Shown: positions 43,521-51,889 of the stretch, piece by piece
Layout: the number at the start of each line of letters is the position of its first letter
Position numbering within the stretch: the stretch's first letter is position 1
Assembly (NCBI RefSeq): GCF_005938125.1
Contig: NZ_VCQN01000001.1
Coordinates: forward strand, 806,001 to 870,000
DNA length: 64,000 bases
Reading direction: 5' to 3'
Origin: Bacillus sp. BHET2
GTDB lineage: Bacteria > Bacillota > Bacilli > Bacillales > Bacillaceae_B
Position numbers and translations under genes: made by a program
Notes under the pieces: model-generated
What the model was told of the DNA's origin: nothing
Database searches by the model: none
Seen by the model: the letters and a program-made list of their open reading frames with translations, nothing else

Positions 43521-45131
43521 ATGGCATATACAAAATCATGGGATTCAAATGAGAAGCTGAATAAAACAGAACAATGGAAGCTTGAGAAAGACGGATTATC
43601 GATTTTCAAAGATATTCCGTATTATGCTGAAAACGGGTTTTCTTCCATTCCGAAAGAAGAGTGGGATAAATTTAAATGGGCAGGACTTTACCTGCAAAGA
43701 CCAAAGGAAGATGGTTATTTCATGATGAGGGTAAACGTACCATCAGGCATCTTAACCTATCATCAGGCAAGGGAGCTTGCATCCATAAGTAAAGAGTATG
43801 GAAGGGATGTCTATGATATCACTACCCGTCAGGCTATTCAGTTTCACTGGTTGAAGATCGAACAAATTCCCGATATATTCAAACGCTTAGAGCAGGTAGG
43901 ATTGTCTTCCGCCGGTGCATGCGGGGATATTACACGTAACATCGTCGGGAATCCACTGGCAGGGATCGATCCTGATGAGCTCTTCGATACAAGAGGCGTT
44001 GTGAAGGAAGTGTATGATTTCTTCCAGCACAACGAAGATTTTTCGAACTTACCGAGAAAGTATAAGGTTGCGATCTCAGCTAATATCAATAATGCGTCAA
44101 ATGCTGAAATCAACTGCGTTTCTTTTGTACCTGCAAAGAAGCTGATAGATGGGAAGGAGGAAGCCGGTTTCCACCTGAAAGTCGGGGGTGGCTTAGCTGC
44201 AAGACCATTACTAGCACAGGAATTGGATGTATTCGTTCTCCCTCACCAGGTGAAAGACGTCACGATTGCTGTGACAACCATATTCCGTGATTTCGGTTAT
44301 CGGGAGAAAAGGCATTTAGCTCGATTGAAATTTCTAATGGCTGACTGGGGTCCGGAGAAGTTCAAAGAGAAGTTATTGGAATATGTAGATCTCCTGTCAG
44401 CAGGAACCGATGCCGTAAATGGCTGGAACGCAGGATATTTCTACGGAGTTCATCCTCAGAAACAGGATGGTCTCAATTATGTGGGTCTGAATGTACCGGT
44501 AGGACGTTTAAATTCGGATGAAGTGTATGAACTCGCGAGGATTTCTAAGAAATATGGGAACGGCGAACTGCGTAACTGTAATTCTCAGAATCTTATTATA
44601 CCTAATATTCCAGATGAGCAGGTTGATGCTTTACTTTCCGAGAAAATCTTTGATCGGATTTCCACGAGTCCCTTATCCTTTATTGGGTATTCCGTATCAT
44701 GCACAGGTATTGAGTATTGTAATCTAGCTCTGGTGGAAACGAAGGAACGGATGAAACAAATTGCCAATCATTTGGATGATGAACTTTCTTTAGATGTCCC
44801 CGTCAGAATCCATATGGTCGGATGCCCGAATTCATGCGGTCAACGGCAAATTGCAGACATTGGTCTTCAAGGAATTAAAATGAGAACGAAAGATAAGAAA
44901 ATGATCGAAGCGTTCGAAATCTATGTCGGTGGTACCCTACAAGATGGAGGGAAGCTGAATGAAAAGTTAAAAGGGAAAGTGGAGGCAGTAAAGCTGACTG
45001 AGGTAGTCAAGCAGCTCCTCATTCATTTTAAAAATACAAAGGAACAAGGTGAAGCCTTCTTTGACTATATTAACCGAGTCGGCACCGCACCACTTCAGGA
45101 ATCCTTGAACCAATTGCTTAAGGAAGCCTAA
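43521..45131 (+). CDS. sulfite reductase hemoprotein, ferredoxin-dependent type
   Basis: 536-residue siroheme and [4Fe-4S] reductase of the nitrite/sulfite reductase family, a single chain without flavin domains. Two ferredoxin-like half domains alternate with siroheme domains; the cluster cysteines are C394 and C400 (CTGIEYC) and C435, C439 (GCPNSCG). Its place between cysC and siroheme genes makes sulfite, not nitrite, the likely substrate. The electron donor (ferredoxin or a partner) is not in this window. B. subtilis instead uses flavoprotein CysJI. AAGGAGAG precedes the ATG. Confidence 0.9.
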   Translation: MAYTKSWDSNEKLNKTEQWKLEKDGLSIFKDIPYYAENGFSSIPKEEWDKFKWAGLYLQRPKEDGYFMMRVNVPSGILTYHQARELASISKEYGRDVYDITTRQAIQFHWLKIEQIPDIFKRLEQVGLSSAGACGDITRNIVGNPLAGIDPDELFDTRGVVKEVYDFFQHNEDFSNLPRKYKVAISANINNASNAEINCVSFVPAKKLIDGKEEAGFHLKVGGGLAARPLLAQELDVFVLPHQVKDVTIAVTTIFRDFGYREKRHLARLKFLMADWGPEKFKEKLLEYVDLLSAGTDAVNGWNAGYFYGVHPQKQDGLNYVGLNVPVGRLNSDEVYELARISKKYGNGELRNCNSQNLIIPNIPDEQVDALLSEKIFDRISTSPLSFIGYSVSCTGIEYCNLALVETKERMKQIANHLDDELSLDVPVRIHMVGCPNSCGQRQIADIGLQGIKMRTKDKKMIEAFEIYVGGTLQDGGKLNEKLKGKVEAVKLTEVVKQLLIHFKNTKEQGEAFFDYINRVGTAPLQESLNQLLKEA

Positions 45132-45146
45132 TGGGGGAGATATTAA

Positions 45147-45371
45147 ATGAACTTGTATCGATTTGAAGTCACTACTAACGACTTTGTCACCATTGTAGTA
45201 GTAGCGGCGGAATCAGATGAAAAGGCTTTTGATCTGGTAGAAATAGAGTTAGAAAAATATTTTTTAAAAAAGCCTGATGTGGTGGACATCTCCCTTTATG
45301 AGAAACGCAGAATCCAGGGGAATGGTGCAGGGTTTGTGCTCCATGAACAGGAAACGATCTTGAAATCATAA
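45147..45371 (+). CDS. DUF3906 family protein
   Basis: 74-residue soluble protein (MNLYRFEVTTNDFVTIVVVA, then ESDEKAFDLVEIELEKY) that I recognise as the small DUF3906 family found in sulfite-reductase operons of Bacillus. Beta-alpha-beta pattern. No cysteine, so it is not a redox protein itself. It sits between the sulfite reductase and sumT genes with tight spacing (15 and 13 bases). A role in assembly, regulation or siroheme transfer to the reductase is inferred only. Confidence 0.7.
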   Translation: MNLYRFEVTTNDFVTIVVVAAESDEKAFDLVEIELEKYFLKKPDVVDISLYEKRRIQGNGAGFVLHEQETILKS

Positions 45372-45384
45372 GGAGGAAGAAGCA

Positions 45385-46161
45385 ATGGGAAAGGTTTACT
45401 TAGTGGGAGCGGGTCCTGGAGACCCTGAACTGATTACGGTAAAAGCATTAAAATCGATACAGAAAGCAGACGTCATCTTATATGACCGTCTGGTGAATAA
45501 AGAGCTTCTCTCCTATGCGAAGAAAGGAGCCGATTTAATCTACTGTGGAAAACTGCCAAACTATCATACGATGAAACAAGATACGATCAATCATTTTCTC
45601 GTGCGTTATGCTTCTAGTGGGAAAGTGGTAGTTAGGTTAAAGGGAGGTGATCCCTTCGTATTCGGCAGAGGAGGAGAAGAAGCTGAAGCACTGGCGAAAA
45701 AGGGGATTCCTTTTGAGGTTGTCCCCGGGATTACATCCGGTATTGCGGCGGCTGCCTATGCGGGTATTCCCGTTACTCATCGGGACGCCAGCTCAAGTGT
45801 TGCCTTTGTGACAGGTCATAAACAAAACAATCAACAGGAGGATGAGAAATGGGAAAGCTTATCTAAAGGAATCGACACCCTTGCAATCTATATGGGGGTC
45901 AGTAATCTTCCCTATATTAGAGAAAAGCTGATTCAACATGGGAAGAGTCGGGATACGCCTGTGGCACTGGTCCACTGGGGTACAACAGAAGTACAAAAAA
46001 CCGTTACCGGGACACTGGATACGATCATCGATATCGTAAATGAAGAAAAAGTTGAGAATCCAAGCATGATCATCATCGGCGAGGTGGTCCGTTACCGGGA
46101 TAAGATTCAATGGTTTGAAGAATCGTTGGATAAGAAATCTTTCATGAGCGAGGCACTATAA
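45385..46161 (+). CDS. sumT: uroporphyrinogen-III C-methyltransferase
   Basis: 258-residue SAM-dependent methyltransferase making precorrin-2, the first step to siroheme. VYLVGAGPGDPELITVKA (P-loop-like SAM site), YDRLV, VRLKGGDPFVFGRGGEEAEAL, PGITSGIAAAAYAGIPVTHR and YMGV. Length is that of stand-alone SumT/CobA. AAGGAGGAAG precedes the ATG. The stop codon directly abuts the start of sirB. Confidence 0.95.
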   Translation: MGKVYLVGAGPGDPELITVKALKSIQKADVILYDRLVNKELLSYAKKGADLIYCGKLPNYHTMKQDTINHFLVRYASSGKVVVRLKGGDPFVFGRGGEEAEALAKKGIPFEVVPGITSGIAAAAYAGIPVTHRDASSSVAFVTGHKQNNQQEDEKWESLSKGIDTLAIYMGVSNLPYIREKLIQHGKSRDTPVALVHWGTTEVQKTVTGTLDTIIDIVNEEKVENPSMIIIGEVVRYRDKIQWFEESLDKKSFMSEAL

Positions 46162-46884
46162 ATGAAACAAGCGGTCCTTTATGTATGCCACGGGAGCCGT
46201 ATCCCTAAAGCTAGGGAAGAAGCCATCGCTTTCATTAAACGTTGTCAGAAACATATTGAAACGGAAATACAGGAAATATGCTTTCTGGAACTTGCATCCC
46301 CTTCTATTCAAGATGGATTTGAAACATGTGTGAAAAAGGGAGCTACTCATATCTCAGTCATACCGCTGCTTCTATTGACAGCAGTACATGCAAAAAAAGA
46401 TATCCCTGCGGAAATACATCATTGCAAAGAGATCTACCCCTCTATAAAGGTTCGTTACGGTAGACCAATTGGTGTTCACATAAAAATGGTTGAAAGTGTC
46501 ATAAAGAAAATTGAGAATGTTTCCTCCATAGATTCCACAACTGTAGCGGTCTTAATTGGAAGGGGGAGTTCCGATCCTCAAGTGAAAAAGGATCTGGAAG
46601 CAATAGCAAAGCTTGTTCATCATAAGACACAGCTAAAAGAAGTTAAAACCTGTTATCTAACGGCAGCCTCCCCTAGCTTTAATAAGACGCTGGAATCGTT
46701 TAAAAAAACAGAAAGTAATGTCATATTTATTCCCTATCTATTGTTTACAGGGATACTCATGCAAGAAATCGATAGGGAAATTCGTTCAACAAACAATCAT
46801 CATATACAACTTGGTGATTACCTTGGGTATGACCCTCTCGTAGAAAAAGCATTCTTGGAAAGGATAAATGAAACGTTGTGTTAG
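46162..46884 (+). CDS. sirB: sirohydrochlorin ferrochelatase
   Basis: 240-residue CbiX/SirB chelatase that inserts iron into sirohydrochlorin. The metal-binding His is H10 in YVCHGSRIPKAREEA and the second is in LLLTAVHAKKDIP. Two related halves are seen, the second starting AVLIGRGSSDP with Arg in place of His, as in SirB-type enzymes. Starts on the base after the sumT stop and overlaps the leader of sirC. Confidence 0.92.
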   Translation: MKQAVLYVCHGSRIPKAREEAIAFIKRCQKHIETEIQEICFLELASPSIQDGFETCVKKGATHISVIPLLLLTAVHAKKDIPAEIHHCKEIYPSIKVRYGRPIGVHIKMVESVIKKIENVSSIDSTTVAVLIGRGSSDPQVKKDLEAIAKLVHHKTQLKEVKTCYLTAASPSFNKTLESFKKTESNVIFIPYLLFTGILMQEIDREIRSTNNHHIQLGDYLGYDPLVEKAFLERINETLC

Positions 46885-46897
46885 AAAGGAGAAATGT

Positions 46898-47455
46898 ATG
46901 CTTCCTCTAATGGTTGATGTAAAAAACAAACAGGTGACAATAATCGGCGGGGGGAAGGTAGCATTCCGTAAACTTTCAGTATTTCTGAAGCATGGGGCTA
47001 GGATAAAAATCATCAGCCCCCAGGTGACGAGAGAAATTGAGAATTTACATGAGAAAGGGCATGTGAGATGGATCAACAAAGAAGTTGATAAAAATGATTT
47101 AGTTGATGCTTTCATTGTCGTTGCAGCTACTGATCAAAGAAAGGTAAATGATTGGGTGCAACAGGAAGTGGGGGATAATCAGTTGATTTGTATAGCTGAT
47201 CGAGGAGGGAGCGGATCCTTTCAGATGCTCTCGTATAAGCAAACAGGTAATCTCACCATTTCTGTTTCCACCAATGGATCAAGTCCCACTTTATCTAAAA
47301 GGCTGTGCGAAGAATTTTTTCAGCAATGCAGTGATGAATTCATTGAAAAACTTGATGAAATCGGCAAAAAAAGAAATGAGCTTATTGCATCGTCCTTATC
47401 GGGAAGAGAAAAAAGGCTATTGCTGAAAAAGTTGGCAGATAGCATAAGATACTGA
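46898..47455 (+). CDS. sirC: precorrin-2 dehydrogenase
   Basis: 185-residue NAD-dependent enzyme oxidising precorrin-2 to sirohydrochlorin. MLPLMVDVKNKQVTIIGGGK with Rossmann GGGKVAFRK, VVAATDQRKVNDWV and SVSTNGSSPTLSKRL. It lacks the chelatase-relevant length of Met8p but SirB does that step. Start at 46898 is behind AGAAAGGAG; upstream codons overlap sirB. Last gene of the S-box operon. Confidence 0.92.
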   Translation: MLPLMVDVKNKQVTIIGGGKVAFRKLSVFLKHGARIKIISPQVTREIENLHEKGHVRWINKEVDKNDLVDAFIVVAATDQRKVNDWVQQEVGDNQLICIADRGGSGSFQMLSYKQTGNLTISVSTNGSSPTLSKRLCEEFFQQCSDEFIEKLDEIGKKRNELIASSLSGREKRLLLKKLADSIRY

Positions 47456-47482
47456 GTGTTAGCAATATTAATAGTAAACGAC

Positions 47483-47516
47483 GGCAATTAGGGGAATTCT
47501 ACCTAATTGCTCTTTA
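47483..47516 (+). terminator. terminator of the sulfate-siroheme operon
   Basis: GCAATTAGG (47483-47491) and CCTAATTGC (47502-47510) form the stem, followed by TCTTTATT. Confidence 0.75.
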
Positions 47517-47688
47517 TTAACTCCTTTTTTGACGCATACAAGGTTTAAGACTAAACAAATTATTATCAGCATTAATATATTTCAGAATTATCAGATTATA
47601 AAGAAGGGGATACATACTTCTATCTAGAAATGAATGATTAAGGAAAGTAACTTTAAAGAGAAATACCTTAATCATAAGGAGGAGAAGT

Positions 47689-49251
47689 ATGTACGCAACC
47701 ACAGGATCCATATTTGATCAAACGGTAGAAAAATTCCGAAATAAGGAGGCAATTGTTGAGGAAAAGACTGGAATCAGGCTTACATACAAGCAGTGGCAGG
47801 AAGAAGTCCATCGTACAGCCAATGCGCTACTGGAAGCTGGCGTAAAAAAAGGGGACCGGGTTTCTACATATCTATTTAATACGTTGGAGCTAGCAAATGC
47901 GTACTTTGCATGTGGAAAGATCGGTGCTGTGATTAACCCGATCAACTTCAGGTTAAAGTCCCAAGAGATTCAGTATATTCTAGAAGATGCTAAACCGAAG
48001 GTCCTGTTATTTGAAGAAGCACTAATAAAACCGATTGAGCGGATTTCAAATGACTTTCCAGAAACACTTTTTTTCTATGTTGGAGATGAACCACCAGCAT
48101 TTGCTCAAAGCTACAATGAGGTTGTAAGTCGATGCCCGGTAGACATACCAGAAATGATTGTAGATGAGATAGATCCTTATGCGATAATGTATACAAGCGG
48201 TACTACTGGCCGACCTAAGGGAGTGCTCCACAGGCACAGGGATGTGGCCGAGCAAAGCTTAATTTGCACTTCTGTTATGGGGTTGAGACCAAATGATATC
48301 GGACTTGTTACTGCACCAATGTTTCATTGTGCCGAGCTACATTGTTGCTTCCTGCCACGTGTACAAGCGGGAGCTAAGAATATCATTGTTCATCAGTTCC
48401 AACCTCAAACCGTTCTGGAAGTGATTGACCGTGAGAAAGTCACGACCTTGTTTGCCGCTCCGACTATGTGGAATATGCTTTTGCAACATGGTGTGGAAGA
48501 AATGAATACTTCTTCGTTACGGATCGGTCTCTACGGGGCAGCACCAATGGCACCTGTGCTCGTCAGGGAAATTCATGAGAAATTACGAATTGATCTTATA
48601 CAAGCATATGGCCAAACCGAGATGGGTCCAGCGGTTACGTTTCTGCTACAGGATGAGCAATTAACCAAAACAGGATCAGCAGGAAGGGCCGCATATAATC
48701 ATGAAATCCGAGTGGTTAAACCGAATGAAAACGGTCCATCTGAACCACACGATTTCTGCCTACCAGGAGAAGTCGGAGAAATCATCGTTCGTGGTTCGTG
48801 TACAATGCTCGAATACTACAATCGGAAGGAAGCAACGGAAAAAGCTCTTTATAAAGGTTGGTATCACTCCAGTGATTTAGGATATATGGATGAAGAAGGC
48901 TATCTTTATGTGGCTGACAGGGTGGATGATATGGTGATCTCTGGAGGAGAAAATGTGTATCCACGTGAGGTGGAGGACGCCATTCATGAGCATGAAGATG
49001 TTTTAGATGTCGCGGTATTAGGTCAACCCCATGAAAAATGGGGAGAACAAGTGATTGCAATCGTTGTTTCTAAGAATCGTTCACTCACATCAGATGATTT
49101 GGATTCGTTTTTGAAAAATGGTGATCTATTATCAGATTATAAGCGGCCAAGAGAGTATCGATTTGTAGAAGAGCTGCCTAGGAACGCAAGTGGGAAAATC
49201 CAAAAGTTTATACTTAGGGAAAACGTGGTTCAGAGGGAAAAACGTTGTTGA
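47689..49251 (+). CDS. AMP-dependent acyl-CoA synthetase, second paralogue
   Basis: 520-residue ANL-family ligase, different from that at 30743. YTSGTTGRPKGVLHRH, AYGQTEMGP, GWYHSSDLGYMDEEGYLYVA, DRVDDMVISGGENVYPREVE and the C-terminal adenylation Lys in NASGKIQKF. This resembles Bacillus fatty-acid or aromatic-acid ligases; the substrate is not clear. AAGGAGGAG precedes the ATG. A fragment of a closely related gene lies at 55775-55874, in the same arrangement with the 178-residue gene. Confidence 0.88.
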   Translation: MYATTGSIFDQTVEKFRNKEAIVEEKTGIRLTYKQWQEEVHRTANALLEAGVKKGDRVSTYLFNTLELANAYFACGKIGAVINPINFRLKSQEIQYILEDAKPKVLLFEEALIKPIERISNDFPETLFFYVGDEPPAFAQSYNEVVSRCPVDIPEMIVDEIDPYAIMYTSGTTGRPKGVLHRHRDVAEQSLICTSVMGLRPNDIGLVTAPMFHCAELHCCFLPRVQAGAKNIIVHQFQPQTVLEVIDREKVTTLFAAPTMWNMLLQHGVEEMNTSSLRIGLYGAAPMAPVLVREIHEKLRIDLIQAYGQTEMGPAVTFLLQDEQLTKTGSAGRAAYNHEIRVVKPNENGPSEPHDFCLPGEVGEIIVRGSCTMLEYYNRKEATEKALYKGWYHSSDLGYMDEEGYLYVADRVDDMVISGGENVYPREVEDAIHEHEDVLDVAVLGQPHEKWGEQVIAIVVSKNRSLTSDDLDSFLKNGDLLSDYKRPREYRFVEELPRNASGKIQKFILRENVVQREKRC

Positions 49252-49424
49252 TTACGGTAATTATCGGGAGCTGAAAAAATCCACTAAAAATGAAAGATGC
49301 TAATAAACACGAAACAGAACACTTGTTCCATTTCGTGTTTGTTAGCAACCAAGGGTGAAAATGGGAGTAAATGAAAGAAAATGAAAGATAGTAAAAGCCC
49401 AGAAAGTAATTCTGGGCTTCTTTT

Positions 49425-49961
49425 CTATTCCTCGCAGCTTGTAGAAAACAAAATCGATATGCCACAAACTTTGTCTTTCATCACATCCGCAAACACCGTC
49501 GATGCAACTCCTGTGAAGGAATTGCAAAGATTTGAAAGATCATCATTGAAAAACTGGATGACTTCAGCCGTGAATACAGGATATACGGAGTTGGGTGAAC
49601 CGGGGAATTGTTGCTTAACCACCACTTGATTGAAGTAGGGATTACCTGATAAGGCCTTTTCTACTAAGTTGGCAATTTGAAAGGAACGTAGGGGGCAAGG
49701 TATTGGAGAAACGATTTCTTGTTCATTATTGATGACGATTGTATTAAGGGTGATATTACCGAATTCAACGGACGGGACAAGAAGTGTTGCCAGCGCCTCA
49801 GCCTTCTCATTATCAGATACGTTAACAAGTGCTAAATATTGAGAACCGACGGGTATTAGAGGTCCCACTGTCACAGAGAGATCCTGACCAATTGAATACT
49901 TGAGTTCATTAAAATAAGTCACCCATGGAGGTGAAACCTGAACCTCTGATTTATGTTCCAT
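49425..49961 (-). CDS. unknown 178-residue protein, duplicated locally
   Basis: No family recognised. It starts EHKSEVQVSPPWVTYFNELK, has no signal peptide or membrane span, is rich in beta-prone V, I and T, and has four cysteines in the last half (PCPLRSF, LCNSF, VCGIS, STSCEE). The pattern VTVGPLIPVGSQYLALVNVS (residues about 30-49) and lack of export signal recall small Bacillus spore-surface proteins, but this is impression only. GGAGGATTT precedes the ATG. A decayed second copy of its first 34 codons is at 55955-56059. Confidence 0.6.
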   Translation of the reverse strand: MEHKSEVQVSPPWVTYFNELKYSIGQDLSVTVGPLIPVGSQYLALVNVSDNEKAEALATLLVPSVEFGNITLNTIVINNEQEIVSPIPCPLRSFQIANLVEKALSGNPYFNQVVVKQQFPGSPNSVYPVFTAEVIQFFNDDLSNLCNSFTGVASTVFADVMKDKVCGISILFSTSCEE

Positions 49962-50407
49962 AAATAAATCCTCCTATTTTATTCTAGTGATACTACTACA
50001 TATTATATACCTTTAATAGAGAAAGGTTCGGGCGTTACAAATGTATCAGAAAGACCTGATTTTCAACTCCAAATTACTCTACGCCCTTCACCTTTAATAC
50101 CTATTACAGTATGTAGAATCATTGAAAGAGAATTTATCGAGGCAAATTTAATGACCGAAGCTTTTTTTCGATACTGAAACAAAAATAGCAAATAGTAACT
50201 TTGTATTTGAAGCTCTAAAGTGAATAGAATAATAGATGAATTAATAGCCATCGGAATCTCCGCTGGCTATTTAGTATTTTGAATATAAGGAATGAGCCTG
50301 AAATTAGTTGGCTTTTCTCTATTAAGAGAATTCCTACCAATTTCTCTATTTGTAGCAAATCCCTATTTTCAGTGAATTAGATGGTTGAACCATAAAATAG
50401 ATATAGA
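49962..50407. other. 446-bp intergenic region
   Basis: Bases 49962-50043 are the 5' flank of the 178-residue gene and match 56060-56140. A hairpin AATAGCCA/TGGCTATT at 50243-50271 may be a weak terminator for the LysM gene (minus strand). Otherwise AT-rich and without recognised features. Confidence 0.5.
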
Positions 50408-51196
50408 TTATGTTGCCGAGATAACAGCACCATTTCTATGTATGACGATTACAATCTGTCCTGACTTTTTTTGATAATCAGAAGAAGTACCATAAGGAAT
50501 TTTCAATGAGAAAGATTTCCCGTTCTTCTTTAATTCAACAGTGAATTTATCAGGTACCCCAATAATTTCAGCTTCAGTCACCTCAGCTTTTCCAGGAATA
50601 AATAGGTTTTGGCCAATGAGTAGCATATTCATTTTTAAATCATTTGATTTAGCCAAGACCTCTTGTTTTATTCCAAAACGGTGTGCTACGCCCCATAACG
50701 TATCACCAGCAACAACAGTGTATAATTCTCCAACATTTAACTGGGTTTGTTCACCAGGAACCAGAATAGATTTTCCGATATTAATTTGATCCGAATCCAT
50801 CCCATTTAATTGTTTTAAATGAGCGATTGTTGTTCCATATCTTTTGGCTAATGAATACAATGTATCCCCTTGTTGGACTGAATAATTATTTTCAATATGA
50901 CTTTCTATTGGAGGAACTAGAAGCGTTTGACCTGCATAAATTTTATCAGACAATAATACGTTTTTTTCTTTTAGTTGATCCACTGTAACATCATATTTCT
51001 TAGCTAGACTATATAATGTGTCATGCTTTTTTACTGTATATTCTGCACTGCAAGCTCTTGCATTTCCATTCGTGAGCAAAAGAGCAGACAATGCTCCAAT
51101 AGTTGTAGCAATCGTTAATTTTTTGTTTCTCTCCTTTAGCGCTTTCTTCCTTTCTATAGTGATTCTTTCTCTCCTACTCAGTTGAATTGTACTCAA
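50408..51196 (-). CDS. LysM-repeat protein, cell wall binding
   Basis: 262-residue exported protein. A basic N-terminus (RRERITIERKKALKERNKK) precedes a hydrophobic segment (about 25-42, signal or anchor; ends NARA). Three LysM domains follow at about residues 52-95, 104-147 and 158-203 (YTVKKHDTLYSLAKKYDVTV, YSVQQGDTLYSLAKRYGTT, YTVVAGDTLWGVAHRFGIK), then a beta-rich tail. No hydrolase domain, so it is a binding or scaffold protein. The TTG at 51196 is preferred: AAAGGAG abuts the ATG at 51205. Divergent from the penicillin-binding protein gene. Confidence 0.8.
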   Translation of the reverse strand: MSTIQLSRRERITIERKKALKERNKKLTIATTIGALSALLLTNGNARACSAEYTVKKHDTLYSLAKKYDVTVDQLKEKNVLLSDKIYAGQTLLVPPIESHIENNYSVQQGDTLYSLAKRYGTTIAHLKQLNGMDSDQINIGKSILVPGEQTQLNVGELYTVVAGDTLWGVAHRFGIKQEVLAKSNDLKMNMLLIGQNLFIPGKAEVTEAEIIGVPDKFTVELKKNGKSFSLKIPYGTSSDYQKKSGQIVIVIHRNGAVISAT

Positions 51197-51205
51197 TTCT
51201 CCCAT

Positions 51206-51889
51206 CTCCTTTGTCCTAAATACTATCGAACTAACTATATATTAGTCATTAGTGGGAGAGAAGGGTCTATCGTCTTAACTGCCATTATAATCCTATCTGC
51301 CCATTGTTTTCCTGTTGGCATCATTTCCAATCTTTAAAATTCTACAAATAACGACAAATTCCTCCTGTCGGTAGATTCGTATCAGAGATGTTTCAGAATC
51401 AATCAATTGAGTATAAAGTCTTAGATATGTAACCGACAAAAAATAGTTGCAATGTATTCACCTTGAAGGTGGACAGCTACTTAAATCTCATTGCTCTCTA
51501 TCAGTTAGGCATACATACGGTATATGAACCTATCCAGTGTACATAAAGGATTTACGCCAATTCCCGTTCCGAAAAAAGAATCAATTGTACCTTATTGCTC
51601 GAAATCATCCGTTTTTTAAATTATCCAAAAATATACTTACTACTAGTACTTTACTCTCGGTAAAAAGGGTGGATTTAAATCATATTGATTAGTGATAAGA
51701 TATTTTGGTATTTGTAGAAATATGTAGAATTTTGTCTAATATTATCCAATATCTACAGTTCTACTACACAATTATTACTTTAACTGAATGAGGTGATGCA
51801 CTAGAAATTGAAAATTTTTTTATGAAGGGAGATGCAATTACTAAAATGTGTATAGAAAATGATTAAGAGATGTATATAAAAAGAGGAAT
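51206..51889. other. 684-bp divergent intergenic region, AT-rich
   Basis: Upstream of two divergent genes (LysM protein and penicillin-binding protein). TGTCGGTA (51367-51374) has an inverted partner ACCGACA near 51433. Near 51713-51776 GTAGAA/TTCTAC-like words recur (TGTAGAAATATGTAGAATT, TACAGTTCTACTACAC), a possible regulator site. No open frame with a ribosome binding site and no RNA were seen. Confidence 0.4.

Noticed and set aside
43521..45131. Assimilatory nitrite reductase
   Set aside because: The fold is shared, but the gene lies between cysC and siroheme genes in an S-box operon, so sulfite is the more likely substrate.
47580..47605. Word TTATCAGATTATAA before the ligase, also seen near its 3' end (49131)
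   Set aside because: A single short AT-rich match; not enough to call a duplication remnant.
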